Source: Desulfovibrio sp. Marseille-P6017
GTDB lineage: Bacteria; Bacillota_A; Clostridia; Peptostreptococcales; Peptostreptococcaceae
Reading direction: 5' to 3'
Assembly: GCA_900604495.1 (NCBI GenBank)
Contig: UWOR01000008.1
Coordinates: forward strand, 62,001-126,000
Length of the DNA stretch: 64,000 bases
In this document: one piece after another, positions 29,606 through 44,717 of the stretch
Layout: every line of letters starts with the position of its first letter
How positions within the stretch are numbered: the first letter of the stretch is position 1
The notes under the pieces: generated by a model
Database searches by the model: none
What the model saw: the letters and a program-made list of their open reading frames with translations, nothing else
Told to the model about the DNA's origin: nothing
Made by a program: the position numbers and the translations under genes

Positions 29606-30493
29606 CTATGAAAGAGTTTTAAACTCATATCCATTTTCTTTAAAATATTTTATTATTTGTGGTAAAGACTTTGCTGTTTCTTCTTTTCCATAAGTATCGT
29701 GCATTAAAAGAACTACCATTTCTTTATCTTTAGATGTTTGTATTGCTATATTAGCTAATTGATCAGCATCTTTTTTAGCTCCTTCTGCATCTTTACTTAA
29801 TGCATTCCAGTCTATTGATGCCATGTTATTTTCATCTAAATAAGCATCTAAACTATCCATACCTTTCCATGACATATGACCACCTGGACATCTTATTACT
29901 CTAGTAGAAAAATACTTACCTAAAACATCTTTTAATAATTTATCAGTTTTTTCAAAATCAGCTTTAAATGCCTCTAAATCTAATACTCTATTTGGATATA
30001 ATATGCGATAATCATGAGTATATGAATGATTTGCAATAGCATGACCTTCATTTAGTTCTTGTTTTAAAAGTTCTTTTGCTTTTTCTCCACCTCTTTCAAT
30101 ATTTTCCCCTGTAACAAAGAAAGTTGCATGAACATCATTTTCTTTTAATATTTTTAAAACTTGAGGAGTTACAGTTGTTGAAGTTCCATCATCAAAAGTC
30201 AAAAATACTATTTTTTCTCCATTATTAGAATAATCATAGCTATTAAGTTTTTCAGCTACTTTTCTAGCATCATAAGAATATTTTTTAGCATCATTACTAC
30301 ATCCAACCATATACTTTTTCTTTTCTTCTTCTTCTTTTCTTCTTTCTTCTTCAATTCTTTGTTGCTCTAATTTTATTTGCTTTTGTTCTTCAAAGTAAGA
30401 CCAAGCCTTACTTGTTATTCCTATAAAAAATAAACATATTAGTATTAATATTATTAATCTACTTTGGTTTATATTTCTTCTTACGTTTCTCAT
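29606..30493 (-). CDS. pdaV: Membrane-anchored polysaccharide deacetylase, lysozyme-resistance type
   Basis: A 295-residue protein: N-terminal transmembrane anchor (LIILILICLFFIGITSKAW), a charged coiled coil rich in Glu, Lys and Arg (residues about 32-60), then a NodB deacetylase domain with VFLTFDDGTST (metal Asp pair), ANHSYTHDY (metal His pair) and CPGGHMSW. It should remove N-acetyl groups from peptidoglycan outside the membrane. It follows sigV and rsiV, the same order as the C. difficile csfV-rsiV-pdaV operon, where PdaV gives lysozyme resistance. Confidence 0.9.
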   Translation of the reverse strand: MRNVRRNINQSRLIILILICLFFIGITSKAWSYFEEQKQIKLEQQRIEEERRKEEEEKKKYMVGCSNDAKKYSYDARKVAEKLNSYDYSNNGEKIVFLTFDDGTSTTVTPQVLKILKENDVHATFFVTGENIERGGEKAKELLKQELNEGHAIANHSYTHDYRILYPNRVLDLEAFKADFEKTDKLLKDVLGKYFSTRVIRCPGGHMSWKGMDSLDAYLDENNMASIDWNALSKDAEGAKKDADQLANIAIQTSKDKEMVVLLMHDTYGKEETAKSLPQIIKYFKENGYEFKTLS

Positions 30494-30558
30494 CTCTCTT
30501 AGTGCCTTTCTTTAATGTCATTTTTCTAGTTTGTATGTCCGTTATTTTCAATTTATAT

Positions 30559-31413
30559 TTATAATTTATCTGTTATTGATTTAGGTATTACAAACTCAGT
30601 TAATCCTTGTGATCCCGGTGCTACATCATATTTATCAAAACATATTACAATTTCACCTTTATCATTTATATAAAACCCTTGATTTTTATCTATTTTGTCA
30701 AATGTATAACTTCCATCATTAGCATCTATCCAATAATGTACTTCTGAATCAGCCTTCATTCTTTCTCTCATTTGTTGTTTTATGTTTTCACTTATAATAT
30801 CTACATAATCAGTTCCTCCAAACATGCCTTCTAAAGTTAAAATTGTTTGATTCCTTTTGTCTATATTATAAAATTTTCGAGTTGTATCACTTGATGCCAT
30901 TATAGTGTTGTTGTATATAACTATAGATAAAATATCATCATTATCTGTTTTTACTTCATACCAGGATTTAAAGGATTCTCTTCCCTCTTCTCCTTGCAGT
31001 TTTAATTGTTCTAATTCTTTTAAATACTGATCATACAATTTTTTACCTTCTTCTTCGAACTCTTTATTCATTTGATATTGTAAATTAGTATCTTTCATAC
31101 CTTCTATATTAGGCACGTCTATTGATATATCAAGTCCACCTTCATCAATTTTATAATTTCTAAAGTTAATTACTTTTATGACTTCACCTATTACAGGTAT
31201 ATTTTCTAAAGCATTTGCAAATGTTGGATTAATATTAACAATTCCTACTACTACTGCTAATGATGCTACTAGTGTTGACACCTTAGTTATACTTTTTTTA
31301 TTACGTCTATTAAGTACATCATTTACAACGATATTTAATTTATCTGGTATCTCTATATTCATATAATCATTCTTTAATTGTTCTATTTTCTTATCACTTT
31401 TCAAAGTTTTCAC
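30559..31413 (-). CDS. rsiV: Anti-sigma factor RsiV
   Basis: A 284-residue protein with a cytoplasmic N-terminal sigma-binding segment, one transmembrane helix (VSTLVASLAVVVGIVNI, about residues 42-60) and an extracellular DUF4163/DUF3298-type domain ending in FDKYDVAPGSQGLTEFVIP. In Bacillus and C. difficile this outer domain binds lysozyme, which triggers proteolysis of RsiV and release of the ECF sigma factor. The family signal-peptidase region after the helix (NPTFANALENIPVIG) is present. It lies six bases after sigV. Confidence 0.92.
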   Translation of the reverse strand: MKTLKSDKKIEQLKNDYMNIEIPDKLNIVVNDVLNRRNKKSITKVSTLVASLAVVVGIVNINPTFANALENIPVIGEVIKVINFRNYKIDEGGLDISIDVPNIEGMKDTNLQYQMNKEFEEEGKKLYDQYLKELEQLKLQGEEGRESFKSWYEVKTDNDDILSIVIYNNTIMASSDTTRKFYNIDKRNQTILTLEGMFGGTDYVDIISENIKQQMRERMKADSEVHYWIDANDGSYTFDKIDKNQGFYINDKGEIVICFDKYDVAPGSQGLTEFVIPKSITDKL

Positions 31414-31419
31414 TTCCTT

Positions 31420-31917
31420 TTATTCAGTAATGCTTATTTTCAGTTTAGATAATGCTTTATAAAGCCTAGTTTTTATAGTACTTTCTTTTTCATCTAAAAT
31501 CTTTGCTATATCAGATATTTTCATATCTTCAAAGTATCTTAAAACAATCACATCTTTATACTTTTCAGGTAATACCTCTAGTGCTCTTTGAAGATCTATA
31601 TCTTCGTATGTATCATACTCAGTAGATTCTTCTAAATTTAAGTCATCACTTCCTATAACATACTTGCTATTTTTCCTTATATAGTCAATTGCTGTATTAG
31701 CTACTATCTTATAAATCCAAGGTTTAATACTATCTATATCTTTGAGAGTGTCTACATTAGTTAAAGATTTGCATATAGCATCATGAACTATGTCTAATGC
31801 GTCATCTTCATTTCTTACATAAGTATAAGCAAATCTATATAATGATTCTTTATTGTCGACAATATATTTTTTTACCTCTTTTTCCTTTTTTTTAATTCCT
31901 AAGCTTAGTAATTTCAT
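31420..31917 (-). CDS. sigV: ECF sigma factor SigV/CsfV
   Basis: A 165-residue ECF sigma factor. Region 2 contains YRFAYTYVRNEDDALDIVHDA and IKPWIYKIVANTAIDYIRK; region 4 contains ALEVLPEKYKDVIVLRYFEDMKISDIAKIL. First gene of sigV-rsiV-pdaV. The ATG 31917 follows GAGGTG. A candidate self-recognised ECF promoter lies just upstream, consistent with autoactivation on lysozyme stress. Confidence 0.92.
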   Translation of the reverse strand: MKLLSLGIKKKEKEVKKYIVDNKESLYRFAYTYVRNEDDALDIVHDAICKSLTNVDTLKDIDSIKPWIYKIVANTAIDYIRKNSKYVIGSDDLNLEESTEYDTYEDIDLQRALEVLPEKYKDVIVLRYFEDMKISDIAKILDEKESTIKTRLYKALSKLKISITE

Positions 31918-31943
31918 CTTATTCGTCCACCTCTCATATATAT

Positions 31944-31971
31944 GACGATTTATATGTTGTAAAAAGTTTTC
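31944..31971 (-). promoter_or_regulatory. Candidate ECF-type promoter of sigV
   Basis: Minus strand GAAAAC (31971-31966), 18-bp spacer, CGTC (31947-31944). Resembles the AAC / CGTC elements of SigV-type promoters; the spacer is slightly long. Confidence 0.5.
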
Positions 31972-32032
31972 TTTTTTTATTTTTTATTAATTATTTTTTT
32001 TAATACATCTTAAACAAAATAAAATTAATAAT

Positions 32033-32060
32033 AAAAAAGAGCATAACTATGCTCTTTCTT
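32033..32060 (-). terminator. Terminator of GH1 copy 3
   Basis: AAAGAGCATA-GTT-ATGCTCTTT followed by T-rich sequence on the minus strand. Confidence 0.82.
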
Positions 32061-32081
32061 TATTATTAATTTTATTTACTT

Positions 32082-34998
<2,917 letters not shown>

Positions 34999-35062
34999 TT
35001 ATGTATATTAAATCCCCTAGGAGATAAAAGTAAATATATATATCTTATCTCCTATAAAAACT

Positions 35063-37090
<2,028 letters not shown>

Positions 37091-37104
37091 CTAGGATTTA
37101 TATC

Positions 37105-37944
37105 CTACCTAATACTTTTACTCACTACTCTTTCAACATGAATAGTTAAGTATAGTTTTTCTTCATCTGTTAATTTGTAATTATATTTTTTATCCATAAA
37201 TTCATCTACTTTTTCTATACAACTATATGCATTTTTATATTTCAATTTTATTACATCTAATAAATCATCTTCATTGTCTTCATATGATGTATCTTTTAGT
37301 AATCTTTCTGCAAAGTATTTTAAATGAGTAATAAATCTATAATAATATACAGACTCTTCATCAAATGTTATTCCAAAATGATATTTAACTAAATTTGTTA
37401 TTTCCTGCATTATTTGTGTCACTTTATAAACAATCTCTATATTTTGATCCATTTGTGCGTTTACTATATGTAGTGCTATAAAACCTGCCTCGTCCTCTGG
37501 TAATCTAACTTTGAATTTATTCTCTATGTAATCTAAAGACTCTAGTCCTATTATAAATTCTTCTTTATAAAATCTTTTTATATCCCAAAGAAGAGCATTT
37601 TTTACATTTATACCTTCACGAGCTCTTTTTATTGCTGTATGCATATGATCAGTTAAAGAAATATAGATACTATCATTTAATTTTTTCCCTAACTTCTTTT
37701 TTGAATTTAAAATTATTTCATCTGATAACTCCATATATTTTAATGGAATATCTGATATTAACTCTTTAAATTTATTAGACATATTTGGATCAGAAAGTTT
37801 AAATACTTTATCTATCATATCTTTTTGAATATAATCTCCTGTACGCTTTTTAAAAGCTATACCTCTTCCCATAACGACTATTTCTTTATTATTTTCGTCA
37901 TTTGTAATAACAACATTATTATTAAGTATTTTTTCAATAATCAT
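37105..37944 (-). CDS. licT: BglG/LicT-family transcription antiterminator
   Basis: A 279-residue protein: N-terminal RNA-binding CAT domain (NNNVVITNDENNKEIVVMGR, GIAFKKRTGD), then PRD1 with DHMHTAIKRAREG and ALLWDIKRFY and PRD2 with HLKYFAERLL and LTIHVERVV, whose histidines are phosphorylated by the PTS. It binds the antiterminator RNA found in its own leader and so controls itself and the downstream PTS and GH1 genes in response to beta-glucosides. The ATG 37944 follows GGGGGG-like purines. Confidence 0.94.
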   Translation of the reverse strand: MIIEKILNNNVVITNDENNKEIVVMGRGIAFKKRTGDYIQKDMIDKVFKLSDPNMSNKFKELISDIPLKYMELSDEIILNSKKKLGKKLNDSIYISLTDHMHTAIKRAREGINVKNALLWDIKRFYKEEFIIGLESLDYIENKFKVRLPEDEAGFIALHIVNAQMDQNIEIVYKVTQIMQEITNLVKYHFGITFDEESVYYYRFITHLKYFAERLLKDTSYEDNEDDLLDVIKLKYKNAYSCIEKVDEFMDKKYNYKLTDEEKLYLTIHVERVVSKSIR

Positions 37945-38004
37945 TCTGATTCCCCCCTTATCTCTTTTTCTACGATTAACTTTGATTTTACTTGGTTTAT
38001 AACA

Positions 38005-38066
38005 TAAAAAAACCTATTTATTACACGTTAAATAGACTTGTATTAGCCTAAGTAATAAATAGGTTT
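38005..38066 (-). terminator. Leader terminator of the licT operon
   Basis: Minus strand AACCTATTTATTAC (38065-38052) pairs with GTAATAAATAGGTT (38024-38011), then a T run. Its 5' arm overlaps the end of the antiterminator element, so the two are mutually exclusive. Confidence 0.9.
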
Positions 38067-38092
38067 AGCTTGTATTTAAACAATCACTATCC
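38062..38092 (-). ncRNA. Ribonucleic antiterminator (RAT) for LicT
   Basis: A 31-base element beginning GGATAGTGATTG and ending CAAGCTAAACC on the minus strand, matching the LicT/SacY RAT pattern (GGATTGTTACTG ... CAGGCAAAACC). The final AAACC belongs to the terminator stem. Confidence 0.85.
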
Positions 38093-38121
38093 GGTTACAT
38101 TTAATTTTCTAAGTTATTTAT

Positions 38122-38150
38122 ATAGTAACAATTCCGCATGTGTATGTCAA
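38122..38150 (-). promoter_or_regulatory. Sigma-A promoter of the licT operon
   Basis: TTGACA (38150-38145), 17-bp spacer, TACTAT (38127-38122) on the minus strand. The RAT begins about 30 bp downstream of the -10. The stretch 38160-38309 shows nothing further. Confidence 0.85.
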
Positions 38151-38159
38151 CGTTTTCTT
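38144..38159. promoter_or_regulatory. CcpA cre site overlapping the licT -35
   Basis: AAGAAAACGTTGACAT (minus strand) fits the cre consensus with one mismatch and covers the -35 box, the position expected for glucose repression. Confidence 0.72.
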
Positions 38160-38309
38160 AATTATTTTTAATATTTTCTATTTGTATAAATGTAATTATT
38201 AACTTCTTAGTATCATTGCACATTTATGATTTTATTTTTCTAAGTATTTCACCGATGAAAAGATTTCTATATTACCTTCTTAAGCTACTCATATATTGAT
38301 ATATTTCTT

Positions 38310-38789
38310 CTATCTAATTAATAATTTTTCAATATCATTCTTGATCTTAATTGGTGATACTGTAGGTGCATATCTTTTTACTACATTACCATCTCTATCT
38401 ATTAAAAATTTAGTGAAATTCCACTTTATCTCTTTACTTAAGAAACCTTTGGCTTCATCTTTCAAATATTTATATAAGGGATGTGCATTCTCTCCATTTA
38501 CCTCTATTTTTTCAAACATATTAAAACTTACTCCATAATTTAGCTGACAAAATTCATGTATCTCTTCATTTGTACCAGAATCTTGCTTTGCAAATTGGTT
38601 ACAAGGAAAACCTAATATTTCAAAATTTTTATCTTTATATTCTATATATAATTCTTGTAACGATTTAAACTGTGGTGTTAATCCACATTTACTTGCTGTA
38701 TTTACTACTAATACAACCTTATTCTTAAAGTATTCCATACTTATTTCCTGACCATTCATCTTTTTTGCTTTAAAATTATAAAATTTCAT
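38310..38789 (-). CDS. Glutathione peroxidase-family thiol peroxidase
   Basis: A 159-residue protein with the peroxidatic Cys in [15 protein letters not shown], then [14 protein letters not shown] (Gln and second Cys) and [12 protein letters not shown] (Trp and Asn of the catalytic tetrad). In clostridia, which usually lack glutathione, such enzymes are mostly thioredoxin-linked. It lies downstream of the OhrR-like gene, its probable regulator. The ATG 38789 follows AAGGAG. Confidence 0.94.
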   Translation of the reverse strand: MKFYNFKAKKMNGQEISMEYFKNKVVLVVNTASKCGLTPQFKSLQELYIEYKDKNFEILGFPCNQFAKQDSGTNEEIHEFCQLNYGVSFNMFEKIEVNGENAHPLYKYLKDEAKGFLSKEIKWNFTKFLIDRDGNVVKRYAPTVSPIKIKNDIEKLLIR

Positions 38790-38886
38790 ACTTATACTCC
38801 TTAATTTATATAAATTTAATTTTATTCAATTAATAATATTAAAAACATTAAAGTTAACCTCCTTATAGAACTTAACTTTTATATTT

Positions 38887-39318
38887 TTAATTAAATATTT
38901 TTAATAAATTATCTAATTGTGATTTTAAATATAATAAATCTACTCCATCTCTTTTACACATAGAGTACATCTTTTCTGGAACTTCAATTATATCTTCTTT
39001 TAATAATTTTCCTTTTTCCGTTAGCTCTACTGTAACTACTCTATCATCTTCTTTATTTCTATATTTAGTTACTAGTTCCATAGCTTCTAGTTTTTTTACT
39101 ACTGGAGTAAGTGTACCGGAATCAAGATGCAGCCTTTTTCCTAATTCTTTAAAAATAATCTTTTCTTCTTCCCACATTACTAGCATTGCTATATATTGTG
39201 TATATGTTAGATTATATTTATCTAATAAAGGTTTGTATAGCTTTATTACTTCTCTTGATAAAGCATATAGTGAGAAGCATAATTGATTTTCCAACTTTAT
39301 TTTATCATATTTATCCAT
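38887..39318 (-). CDS. MarR-family peroxide sensor, OhrR-like
   Basis: A 143-residue winged-HTH regulator. The N-terminal ENQLCFSLYALSREVIKLY has the single reactive Cys at the site used by OhrR to sense organic hydroperoxides; DSGTLTPVVKKLEAMELVTK and NKEDDRVVTVELTEKG form the recognition helix and wing. It probably represses itself and the peroxidase gene downstream. A 26-bp perfect palindrome lies just upstream. The ATG 39318 follows GGAG. Confidence 0.9.
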   Translation of the reverse strand: MDKYDKIKLENQLCFSLYALSREVIKLYKPLLDKYNLTYTQYIAMLVMWEEEKIIFKELGKRLHLDSGTLTPVVKKLEAMELVTKYRNKEDDRVVTVELTEKGKLLKEDIIEVPEKMYSMCKRDGVDLLYLKSQLDNLLKIFN

Positions 39319-39344
39319 ATATACATCTCCAATATCATTTTTTA

Positions 39345-39370
39345 AAATTTAATTTAATTAAATTAAATTT
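39345..39370. promoter_or_regulatory. 26-bp perfect palindrome, OhrR/MarR operator
   Basis: The 13-bp arms AAATTTAATTTAA and TTAAATTAAATTT meet without a spacer, 27 bp upstream of the OhrR-like start. The composition resembles AATTAAATT-rich OhrR sites. Confidence 0.75.
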
Positions 39371-39481
39371 ATTATATATAGTATTAATATAACTGTCAAC
39401 TCTAATATATAATTCACTCATAAAATAAATACGATAATAATTAATCATATACATTTTATGAGCGAATTTTCACTATCATAT

Positions 39482-40243
39482 CTATTTAGAATACTTATAT
39501 TCTAAATATTTTACTAATAAAAATTCATTTATTATAAAAAATTGTGAGGCAGAAAATATTTGTAAATTATCTTCTAGTCTTATAACTTCATGAGTGTAAA
39601 ATTGTATATTAATATCACTTATCTTTGATAATGTATTATTACCACTCTCAGTGATAGAAATAATTTTCACCCCCTTATTATTTAAATCTTTTGCAAACTT
39701 ATTTACAGTATTATTTTCACCTGATAGAGATATTAAAAATATCATATCATCTTCTGTAATATAGTTAGTTATTGTCTCTACTTCATCATTACCCTCTACA
39801 ATATTAACTAACTTACCAATAGACAAAAGATTTCTTTTTAACTCTCTTACTGCATTACTTTGTATCTCGCATGTTCCATATGCATAAATATTTTTACAAC
39901 TATCTAGTAAGTAACATATGTCTGAGAAATCTCTTTGTATTAATAGATCAATAGTTTTATTTATATCATCAGATATACTTATAATTTCACCTTTATCAAA
40001 TGTGCATTTTTTATTATTTTCTAATTTCAAATAAAATTTTAGTTCGCTATATCCATTTAATCCTATCTTTTGAGCAAATCTTAAAATAGTAGTATGAGAA
40101 ACATTACAGTTAGATGCTAACTCTTGTATAGACATACTTTCACATTTGCTTTTATTATTTAATATATAATTCCATATATGTTTATCATTTTCATTTAATT
40201 TCTTATAGTTATCATAAATTAGAGTCTCTAATCTTATGTCCAT
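39482..40243 (-). CDS. RpiR/MurR-family regulator (second of a tandem pair)
   Basis: A 253-residue regulator: N-terminal RpiR HTH (MSIQELASNCNVSHTTILRFAQKIGLNGYSELKFYLKLE) and a C-terminal SIS sugar-phosphate domain (MIFLISLSGENNTVNKFAKDLNNKG). It starts four bases after the upstream paralogue's stop, with AAGGGG overlapping that stop. In Bacillus, the RpiR protein MalR activates the maltose PTS and GH4 genes; that role is the natural guess here. Confidence 0.9.
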   Translation of the reverse strand: MDIRLETLIYDNYKKLNENDKHIWNYILNNKSKCESMSIQELASNCNVSHTTILRFAQKIGLNGYSELKFYLKLENNKKCTFDKGEIISISDDINKTIDLLIQRDFSDICYLLDSCKNIYAYGTCEIQSNAVRELKRNLLSIGKLVNIVEGNDEVETITNYITEDDMIFLISLSGENNTVNKFAKDLNNKGVKIISITESGNNTLSKISDINIQFYTHEVIRLEDNLQIFSASQFFIINEFLLVKYLEYKYSK

Positions 40244-40246
40244 AAT

Positions 40247-41026
40247 TTATGCCCCTTTTTCATTTTTATATTCAATATATTTTAAAAATAAGATTTCAAT
40301 TAGTATAAAATAGGATGTTACCGAGTCATAGCTTAATTCATTTATTGTTCCTGGTAATGTAACAGATGATATGTACAGATTATAATCGCTCATCTGAGAT
40401 AATGTATTTTCTTTTAACTTTGTAATCGAAAGTATTGGAATATTTCTAATATTTAACTTTGATGCAAAATCAATGATAAATTTATTTTCACCTGATACAG
40501 ATATAATAATAAATAAATCTTCACTATTTGCAATATTTAAAGATATTTCTGATTCTCTATACCCACTTAGATCGTAAAGTATTTTTCCACTTGTCATAAA
40601 TATTCGCTTAAGCTCTTTTTTAATTGATGATTGAACCATTCCAACTCCATATACATAAATATTTCTAGCTGCGTCAAATTTTTTAAAAAACTCAGTACAA
40701 TCCTTTTCTTTTATACTTTTAATTACATCATAGTAAGTATTACATACCATTTCAGTTGTATTTGTATTTTCCTTTGTATCTTGATTTTCCAATTTTAAGT
40801 ATAATTTTAATTCACTATACCCTTTTAAAGATATTTTTTGAGCAAATCTAAGAATAGTTGTTCTTGATACATTACATTTATATGCTAATTGATCAATAGC
40901 AAGCTTTTCACATTCTTTTTTATGATTAGATATATAATCCCAAATATAAAAATCATTTTCATTTAATCGATGATAATACTTATTGATTAACTCTTGTAAT
41001 TTCATACATTTAATCTCTTCTTTCAT
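40247..41026 (-). CDS. RpiR/MurR-family regulator (first of a tandem pair)
   Basis: A 259-residue paralogue of the next gene with the same layout: HTH LAIDQLAYKCNVSRTTILRF and SIS domain LFIIISVSGENKFIIDFASKL. The two share their HTH almost residue for residue but differ in the SIS domain, so they may read related operators with different ligands or act as a heterodimer. The ATG 41026 follows AGGGA. Divergent from the MFS carrier. Confidence 0.9.
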   Translation of the reverse strand: MKEEIKCMKLQELINKYYHRLNENDFYIWDYISNHKKECEKLAIDQLAYKCNVSRTTILRFAQKISLKGYSELKLYLKLENQDTKENTNTTEMVCNTYYDVIKSIKEKDCTEFFKKFDAARNIYVYGVGMVQSSIKKELKRIFMTSGKILYDLSGYRESEISLNIANSEDLFIIISVSGENKFIIDFASKLNIRNIPILSITKLKENTLSQMSDYNLYISSVTLPGTINELSYDSVTSYFILIEILFLKYIEYKNEKGA

Positions 41027-41123
41027 ATATTTTCCCTAATAAATTTACCCTATAAGTAAAATTATATATTACCTATTAACGTTTTTCTAGATAAATAAAA
41101 TGTACTACATTAAAACTTTTATT

Positions 41124-41152
41124 TTGAATCATTTTAATTCAATTTGATTCAA
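41124..41152. promoter_or_regulatory. Cluster of TTGAATC/GATTCAA half sites
   Basis: TTGAATC (41124-41130), AATTCAA (41136-41142) and GATTCAA (41146-41152) lie between the divergent rpiR and MFS genes: one inverted and two direct half sites at 10-bp spacing. Candidate operator for a local RpiR protein. Confidence 0.45.
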
Positions 41153-41279
41153 CTGTATTTTTATTGTTTTTTTTGTCGAATTATGTTATTATTTGCATCT
41201 AAGAAGTTATTTTATACAATCTTCTTATTAATTTTCATATAAATTTTATAAAAATATTAAGGTAAAGAAGGTATTCATT

Positions 41280-42587
41280 ATGGAAAACACAAAAAAGAAA
41301 AATTCATTTTTCTATGGCTGGTTAATAGTCGTTGGTTGTATACTGATTCAAGCAGTACCATATTCATTGGCAGCTAATATTCAACCTGCTTTTACAAATT
41401 ATGTAACTTCAGGAGAAGGTTTTACCTATACTCAATTTTCACTAATATTCACAATTGGAACTGTAGTTTCAGCACTATGTTCTCCTTTCATAGGAAAATT
41501 GTATTCTAATCCTAAAATTAATATAAAACTATTATATGCTTTAGGAGTAATTTTAGTAGGTGGAGCATTTTCAGCTATGTCTTTGGCTGGAGGTAACATA
41601 TTTGCTTACTATGCATTATCTATATTCGTTCAAATCGGATCTGCTATAATATCTGCTATAGGTGTTCCAACACTTATAAATAGTTGGTTTACAGAAAATA
41701 AAGGTATCGCAATGGGTCTTGCATTCTCTGGTGGTGGACTAGGTAATATGGTTCTTCAGCAATTTGCAGGTAAATGGTTATCTAACCCGCAAATTGGTTA
41801 CAAAGGTGCTTATTTAAGATTTGGTTTATTAGCTATAATAGTAGCATTACCTGTAGCATTATTTATAATGAGATTCCCAAAATCAAAAGCTGAGTTAGAA
41901 ATGAATAAGTCAAAGAAATCTAAAAATGATTCAAATTCAAAGCAAAATTCTAACTGGGGATATACTTTTGCAGAAGTTAGTAAGATTAAATATTTCTGGA
42001 TATTCGCAACATCGTTTATATTTGTTGGTTTATATGTTGGTGGAATGGCTCTACAATTCATACCATATTTGCAATCATTAGAACAAAAACAAATATTTAC
42101 ACTTGGATCAGCTTTAGTTGCTTCTTTATTCGGACTATTCTCAATATTCGGTAATTTATGTGGAGGTTTCTTATTTGATAAACTTGGAATAATTAAATCT
42201 CTTGTATTAGCAGGATTATTGGTTATATGTTGTGGTCTATGTTTAATATTTGTGGGACAAATAAATGCACTTGGATTTGTATTTTCAGTTTGTTTAGGAA
42301 TATCTATGTTCTCATATATAATAGGACCTTCTTATATGACTGGTGCTTTATTTGGTAATAAAGAATTTGGTACTATATTAGGTATTGTACAAATATTCTT
42401 TGCAGCTGGATTTGGAACTGGTTCTACATTATTTGGGTTAATAGTTGATAAGTCTGGATTTACAAGCGCTTGGATATCAACAGTAATATATGCAATAATA
42501 GCATATTCAGGATTACTATATTCTACAAGTTCAATAATAAAAATGAACAAAGAAAACAATGTATTTGAAACTAAAAAAATATCTTAA
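41280..42587 (+). CDS. MFS transporter, oxalate/formate antiporter-like (OFA) family
   Basis: A 435-residue, twelve-helix carrier beginning NSFFYGWLIVVGCILIQAVP, the FYGW start typical of the OFA/monocarboxylate subgroup; a charged loop rich in Lys, Asn and Ser divides the two halves near residue 215. Members move organic anions; some clostridial and lactobacillar relatives are annotated as conjugated bile-salt carriers, which would fit the bile-acid enzyme at 57 kb, but I cannot confirm it. The ATG 41280 follows AAGAAGG. Confidence 0.82.
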   Translation: MENTKKKNSFFYGWLIVVGCILIQAVPYSLAANIQPAFTNYVTSGEGFTYTQFSLIFTIGTVVSALCSPFIGKLYSNPKINIKLLYALGVILVGGAFSAMSLAGGNIFAYYALSIFVQIGSAIISAIGVPTLINSWFTENKGIAMGLAFSGGGLGNMVLQQFAGKWLSNPQIGYKGAYLRFGLLAIIVALPVALFIMRFPKSKAELEMNKSKKSKNDSNSKQNSNWGYTFAEVSKIKYFWIFATSFIFVGLYVGGMALQFIPYLQSLEQKQIFTLGSALVASLFGLFSIFGNLCGGFLFDKLGIIKSLVLAGLLVICCGLCLIFVGQINALGFVFSVCLGISMFSYIIGPSYMTGALFGNKEFGTILGIVQIFFAAGFGTGSTLFGLIVDKSGFTSAWISTVIYAIIAYSGLLYSTSSIIKMNKENNVFETKKIS

Positions 42588-42591
42588 ATTA

Positions 42592-42633
42592 ACAGAGCTA
42601 GCTTCATTTATAGTTAGAAGCTAGCTCTTTATA
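42592..42633. terminator. Bidirectional terminator
   Basis: AGAGCTAGCTTC and GAAGCTAGCTCT over an 11-base loop, shared by the MFS gene (+) and the EIIA gene (-). Confidence 0.85.
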
Positions 42634-42637
42634 TATT

Positions 42638-44528
<1,891 letters not shown>

Positions 44529-44547
44529 TTATTTATCTTATGAGTAC

Positions 44548-44586
44548 ATAGTATACTTAAAAAAAACTTATATCAATACGTTTTCC
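44548..44586 (-). promoter_or_regulatory. GH4 promoter with element GGAAAACGTATTG at the -35
   Basis: Minus strand TTGATA (44576-44571), 17-bp spacer, TACTAT (44553-44548). The -35 overlaps GGAAAACGTATTG (44586-44574), which recurs identically at the EIICB promoter. Confidence 0.75.
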
Positions 44587-44621
44587 TTTATTAGGGATAT
44601 TGTTAATTTAATTGTTTTTTA

Positions 44622-44646
44622 TAACATTTTCTGTGACTTTTCACAG
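44622..44646. promoter_or_regulatory. Distal regulatory palindrome of the GH4 promoter
   Basis: CTGTGA-CTTT-TCACAG with the conserved flank TAACATTTT. Its centre is about 97 bp upstream of the inferred transcription start. A near-identical copy precedes the EIICB gene at the same distance. Confidence 0.72.
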
Positions 44647-44666
44647 GTTTGTTTATAACAAAGTAA

Positions 44667-44702
44667 TAAAAAAAACATGGCAATAAATATATTACCATGC
44701 TC
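44667..44702 (-). terminator. Terminator after the EIICB-hypothetical pair
   Basis: Minus strand GCATGGTAAT...ATTGCCATG followed by T8, downstream of the hypothetical gene at 44718. It separates this pair from the GH4 transcription unit. Confidence 0.87.
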
Positions 44703-44717
44703 TTTCGATTTTTATAT

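Noticed and set aside
38790..38886. Small gene behind AAGGAGG between ohrR and the peroxidase gene
   Set aside because: The frame after the ribosome-like site codes only eight residues before a stop, and the site overlaps an AAAGTTAA hairpin; more likely part of an ohrR terminator.
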